Part shown: positions 60,123 through 64,000 of the stretch, piece after piece
Position numbering within the stretch: the first letter of the stretch is position 1
How the letters are laid out: the number at the start of each line of letters is the position of its first letter
NCBI GenBank assembly: GCA_009823395.1
Contig: CM020516.1
Location: forward strand, 11,938,001 to 12,002,000
Length of the DNA stretch: 64,000 nt
Direction of reading: 5' to 3'
From: Thamnaconus septentrionalis
Taxonomy: Eukaryota; Chordata; Actinopteri; Tetraodontiformes; Monacanthidae
Made by a program: the position numbers and the translations under genes
The notes under the pieces: model-generated
Seen by the model: only the letters and a program-made list of their open reading frames with translations
What the model was told of the DNA's origin: nothing
Database searches by the model: none

Positions 60123-63100
60123 TGAAAGAGTTGGGACAGGTCAAAAGGAAGCAGGTCTGTCTTTAAACAGAGGTATTAACTGCGACCTCTCTCTTTCCCA
60201 GAGTCGTGCCCCGTGTCTGCAGAGGGCCAACGCATTGGCAGCAGCAAAAACCCACGTTTCTGTTTGATCTTTCCCTCGGTACAAACACTTAGCAGATTAA
60301 TAACCGTGCGTGATTGTCTGATTAATTTATTTGGGCGGGGCCGAGACCATTTTTTCAGTGGCAACATCTCAAAGGCGAGCTTTCGTGTGAGCTCTAAATC
60401 CCTGCGGAGTCGGTGCCAGGGAGCGATTACGAGGATGGGATACCGTCGAAACGGACAAAGGCACTTGAGAAAACGATCAACGTCGCCCAATGCGCGAGCA
60501 AATAGTGCGGGAGGCATGTGGGAAATGCCCGTTCCGTTGCAGAATTATATCTTAGAAGTGCAACCGAGCATAGGTGAGGCTGTTGGCTGCGTGGCCAAGC
60601 GTTCAGCCCCACCCTCCACGCATTCCTCTCGGCTGAAAAATCAGCGGCGGCGGCGGCGGACAAAACAGGAAATTACCTGTTTCCACTGGCATAGCGAGCT
60701 CCTATTTAAATCTGCCCTTTAATGCAACATGACGCCCGTTTGAGCGCGACGACCGGCGCTCCTCGACTCACGACTCCCCGGCTCCTTACGCCTCGCTGCT
60801 TTATGAACCTCTTCATGCTGGAGCCGCACCAATAAAGAACGGCTCAAGTTGTTTACATACTTGAGCTTCATATATTTATGCATGCTGTAATCCTTGGCGA
60901 CTCGCTCGGTCTGCGGCCGCCCGAACAGCGTTTGATAGGGCCGGAGTCGTATCAGACAGTGATAGAGGCTTTTAAACAAAGTTGGCTGCATTTGGAGGAC
61001 TTTATGAAAACAGAAGGCAGACATAGTGAATATTATGATAACGCACCAGATGTGCAACTAATATGAGAATTTGGTGGGAAGAAATTTGGATTCATCCTCC
61101 AGGTATTTGCGACGTTCTGAAGGCTTAAGCATCAAAAGATTGATTAATAATTAATAATCCTGCATCTTAAATCTTCAAACATTTTCAGCAGCTTGCAAAA
61201 TGCCACCTGTCAGCACCGAGTCACTGCTGGGAGTGAAGTAATCTGATCTGTTACAAAATGGCTTACCCAGATACATGTGAAATACATCAGTCAATATTGT
61301 GAGTGATATAACCTGAAGCAACAAACAACACAAACACAACACAAAGCGTTGCAAAGATGCGAAAAAAATAAAACCCGTGAAACAGCCTCCTGGTGATACC
61401 AGATGGGCCCGATTGTCTCTTGAACCGGGTTGTGAGAGCCCTCAGTCTTCCCTCTTCATGCCACTCACCCTCCTCACTGCCTCTCAATGGAGGTTTTCAT
61501 CGGCGTGACATCACCCGACTTCCAGATAAGGCGGAATTCTTATCTGGTCACGGTAGATGGAGATGTCTAGAGGGGCCATTCAGCGGCACAATGTGAGTAA
61601 TCAGAGCACATAGAAAACATACCTGCTGCACCAAGACCGTCTCTGCTGCAAGCCTGCGCCTTGATGGCAGACAGCCCTATAGGTGCTGTCTACTGTATTA
61701 ACCACTACTGCGTGCAGTCATTGAAAAGCTTTGGTCGATTTCGTCCATGCCAAAGCACATAATGTCTGTTTCATGTTTCACACTCCATGGATGTGTGTTT
61801 GAGTACCAATTCTGGTGGACAAAATCTATTTTGCTGCTGCTAAATGCCTTAAAGTTTTTCCCAATGGGCAAGTATGACTTAACGCCAACATAATGTTGAG
61901 ACAGTGAGACAAAGAGGTCACCGAGTAGACAATTTGTACATGTGTGCGTCGCCTCTGCAGCCTCGCCGCAGCCCTGCGGTTCTCCAAAGTGCCAGCAAGC
62001 CACCTCATTTCGGGACTAAATGTTTTTATTTTCCACAAGTATGGCCATTGTGTGCCCTCCAGAGGGATGAGGGTGCAGTCTCCCCAGCGTGCTGTGATTA
62101 ATGGGCTCTGTCTGGGATTCTGCAACATCTCCACGGTTGATCGGGCCTCCCTGACTCATGTAACAGTAGAGGATCGTCGGCCGACGCGCCGCGTATGAGC
62201 ACATCGAAATCGCCAAGTTCTCCACGTGAAGGCTGCCATTTTGTCATAGTACGTTTTGTCCGTTTTAGGTGGAGCGAGAACGAAAGGGAGCTCAGTTTAC
62301 AGTCTGCATGTGAGGAAAACATTTTTGAAAAAATCCAAGGACCTCATGTTGAGCCACGAACACTTTCATCTGCATTCTTTGCCTATAAATAAACATCTAT
62401 TAGATCTCATTTTTCACACACACGCTCACACATGCATACCTCTGTAATCAAAAGCCTACAGCAAGTTATGTCTGACTGCTTCTTATCTCCAAGATACACA
62501 CACCCGACGGACACACTCTCAGATGTGTGTCTGCGTGAGTTTAGTTTTGGAAACAGTAAAAATGTGGCATTTAGGAAACACATGACGATTTTAAAATCTC
62601 TGCTGGGCTTCTTGCAAATTGCCTGCTACTGTACATAAGTCATTTCAAGAACTCATTTGCACCAGCAGCTGTTTGTCTGCACCTTATCAGACAGGTTTTA
62701 TTTTGTTAATAGTGACGCATTGGTGAAATGTACAAGTCATTGGTTCCTTAAGTTGTACATTTAATGCTTGTAGAACATCACCACCTAATTTCAGTCTACA
62801 TACAGACAAACCCTAATTATATTTTAAACTGAATACCTGTTTTGTTTTGTTTTATCAAATGATCAACACCAGTGTTCATTTAAAACAAACATTTTAAATG
62901 TTTAATTGTTTTTGAGAGAGTTGGTGGAACTGATTTACAATTTACAAGGTGGATTTACACATAGCACTTTTAGTACTTTTTAATATACAGGACAGTATAA
63001 TTTCTGGTGTATAAAAAAATGAGGGGGAAAATGTAAATAGTGAGAAACGTTTTCTTTGTCAAATCTAATGTGGATCTTTCAATTTATCTTTAAGTAGAAA

Positions 63101-63518
63101 AAATTTGTCTGCTTTAGAAAAAGAGGTGTTTCTCCGTAGCTAGGCTAACAAAAATGCTAATGTAGAATTTGTCTATTTTCTTTTACACTGACATAAAAGA
63201 AAATTTTCAGAGTACAGATCGGAATGAAAATGTTGAAAAATGGAGAATAATTACGATATTTGTTTGCTGATTGCAAATGCTGGAATTAATTTGGATTAAA
63301 CCCACGTGATAATTAAAATATTTTTATTTTTTATATGCATTTGTACTTTCAAACCTGTTTTCAATCTTGCAGTGGGGATATTCCTGATACCTTCCTTCTC
63401 AGCCATCAGGTTAAAAAAAAAAAAGTCAAACAGCTCATTTTCAGTTCTGTCCATTTTCGACTTCTGTCATCCAGACAGCTTCCAGAATGAGGCAGACGGT
63501 GTGTTTCTGGGGTGAGAG

Positions 63519-63520
<2 letters not shown>

Positions 63521-63586
<66 letters not shown>
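63521..63586. repeat. (GT)n microsatellite directly after the homeobox stop codon
   Basis: About 33 GT units form (AC)n in the minus-strand transcript. The tract begins six bases after the stop codon of the NKX3-type gene, so it should be the first part of the 3' UTR. Confidence 0.95.
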
Positions 63587-63587
<1 letters not shown>

Positions 63588-63592
63588 GATCA

Positions 63593-64000
63593 TCAGAACA
63601 TCCCTCCGCAGCACATCATCCCGGTCATGCTGCAGGGCTGGCAGCAGTAGTGCAGGTATGGCTGGTACCGGTAGGCCCGGTACACCGGCAAGTGCGGCCT
63701 GCTGTCCTGGATCTGACTGTCCCTCACCAGCACTTTGACGGCCACTTTCCTCGGCGCCCCGCACTCCGCCAGCTCGCCGCCCGCCTGCCGCCGCTTGCTC
63801 TTGTATCTGCGGTTCTGGAACCAGATCTTCACCTGGGTCTCTGTCAGCTTGAGGGTTTCGGCCAGATCCGCCCTCTCCGGTCCCGAGAGGTACCGCTGCG
63901 ACTTGAAGCGGCGCTCCAGCTCGTGGACCTGCGCGTACGAAAACGCCGCCCTCGTGCGCTTCTTGACTCCGGACGCGCGCAGCTGCTCCTCCGGTGAACA
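63593..64000 (-). CDS. nkx3.3: NKX3-type homeobox transcription factor, 3' part (nkx3.3)
   Basis: Only the last 135 codons are in the window; the 5' part lies beyond 64000. A 60-residue homeodomain maps to 63785-63964. It begins [12 protein letters not shown] and ends [15 protein letters not shown]. It has the recognition-helix asparagine 51 and the tyrosine 54 of NK-2/NK-3 classes, which favours CAAGTG/TAAGTG-like sites. [11 protein letters not shown] and LKLTETQVK within it, and [10 protein letters not shown] after it, are NKX3-family hallmarks, unlike NKX2-3. NKX3-1 and NKX3-2 are the alternatives. Neighbouring slc25a28 and loxl4 point to the NKX3-3 paralogue kept in fish and lost in mammals. 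The tail is rich in Tyr and Cys ([17 protein letters not shown]). A minus-strand AATAAA near 63323-63328 is a possible poly(A) signal. Confidence 0.85.
   Translation of the reverse strand, partial: CSPEEQLRASGVKKRTRAAFSYAQVHELERRFKSQRYLSGPERADLAETLKLTETQVKIWFQNRRYKSKRRQAGGELAECGAPRKVAVKVLVRDSQIQDSRPHLPVYRAYRYQPYLHYCCQPCSMTGMMCCGGMF

Larger units (their letters stand above)
53662..63592. other. Gene desert between slc25a28 and the NKX3 gene
   Basis: About 10 kb with no recognisable exon on either strand. It contains simple repeats ((CA)n at 56947-57024, (GT)n at 60058-60120), a dispersed repeat copy at about 55210-55335, a poly-C run near 58090-58107 and several non-repetitive stretches rich in TAATTA, ATAAA and forkhead-like cores (for example 57160-57440, 58800-58930, 60280-60480, 60720-61070). 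Deserts beside homeobox genes often hold enhancers; that role here is inference. Confidence 0.5.

Noticed and set aside
60213..60722. 169-residue plus-strand frame in the desert
   Set aside because: It shows no domain, no splice support and no composition bias typical of coding. Chance open frame.
63593..64000. First identification as nkx2.3
   Set aside because: It was suggested by human synteny. The post-homeodomain [10 protein letters not shown] and the [11 protein letters not shown] segment are NKX3 features, so nkx3.3 fits better.

Overview
The window is vertebrate genomic DNA, most likely from a percomorph teleost. The genes are compact, with many short GT-AG introns. Long (GT)n, (CT)n and (GAA)n microsatellites are abundant, and there are fish-type inverted-repeat elements. 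It also carries an NKX3-3-type homeobox gene, which mammals lack. I saw no bacterial, plasmid, phage or CRISPR content. Gene models were built by hand from splice consensus, reading-frame phase and family motifs.

Layout. (1) 2906-22783, minus: loxl4, a secreted copper amine oxidase with four SRCR domains, 14 coding exons and 811 residues, plus a probable 5' UTR exon near 23.9 kb. (2) 28906-36750, minus: a TTC31-like protein of 16 exons and about 517 residues. It has a basic/acidic N-terminal half, three TPRs, an RRM and a C-terminal CCCH zinc finger. (3) 38095-43160, minus: pyroxd2, a mitochondrial FAD-dependent oxidoreductase-like protein with 16 exons and 578 residues. (4) 46456-52395, plus: slc25a28 (mitoferrin-2), a mitochondrial iron importer with 4 exons and 395 residues. 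It is divergent from pyroxd2. (5) 63593 to beyond 64000, minus: the last 135 codons of an NK-class homeobox gene, best called nkx3.3. The 11 kb between slc25a28 and nkx3.3 shows no gene and is the natural place for nkx3.3 regulatory DNA.

The genes do not form one pathway, but their order is informative. Human 10q24 holds LOXL4, PYROXD2, NKX2-3 and SLC25A28. Human 8p21 holds LOXL2, NKX3-1 and SLC25A37. Here loxl4, slc25a28 and an NKX3 gene sit together, so the block looks like the 10q24 member of this duplicated set with its NKX3 gene still present. The TTC31-like gene next to loxl4 parallels TTC31 near LOXL3 on human 2p13.

The most notable oddities are these. Microsatellites take the place of the polypyrimidine tract at the 3' splice sites of three neighbouring genes. 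The TTC31-like protein joins TPR, RRM and CCCH modules. pyroxd2 has a 20-nt micro-exon. Several inverted-repeat elements lie in introns and gene-flanking DNA. I found no convincing wholly new system.
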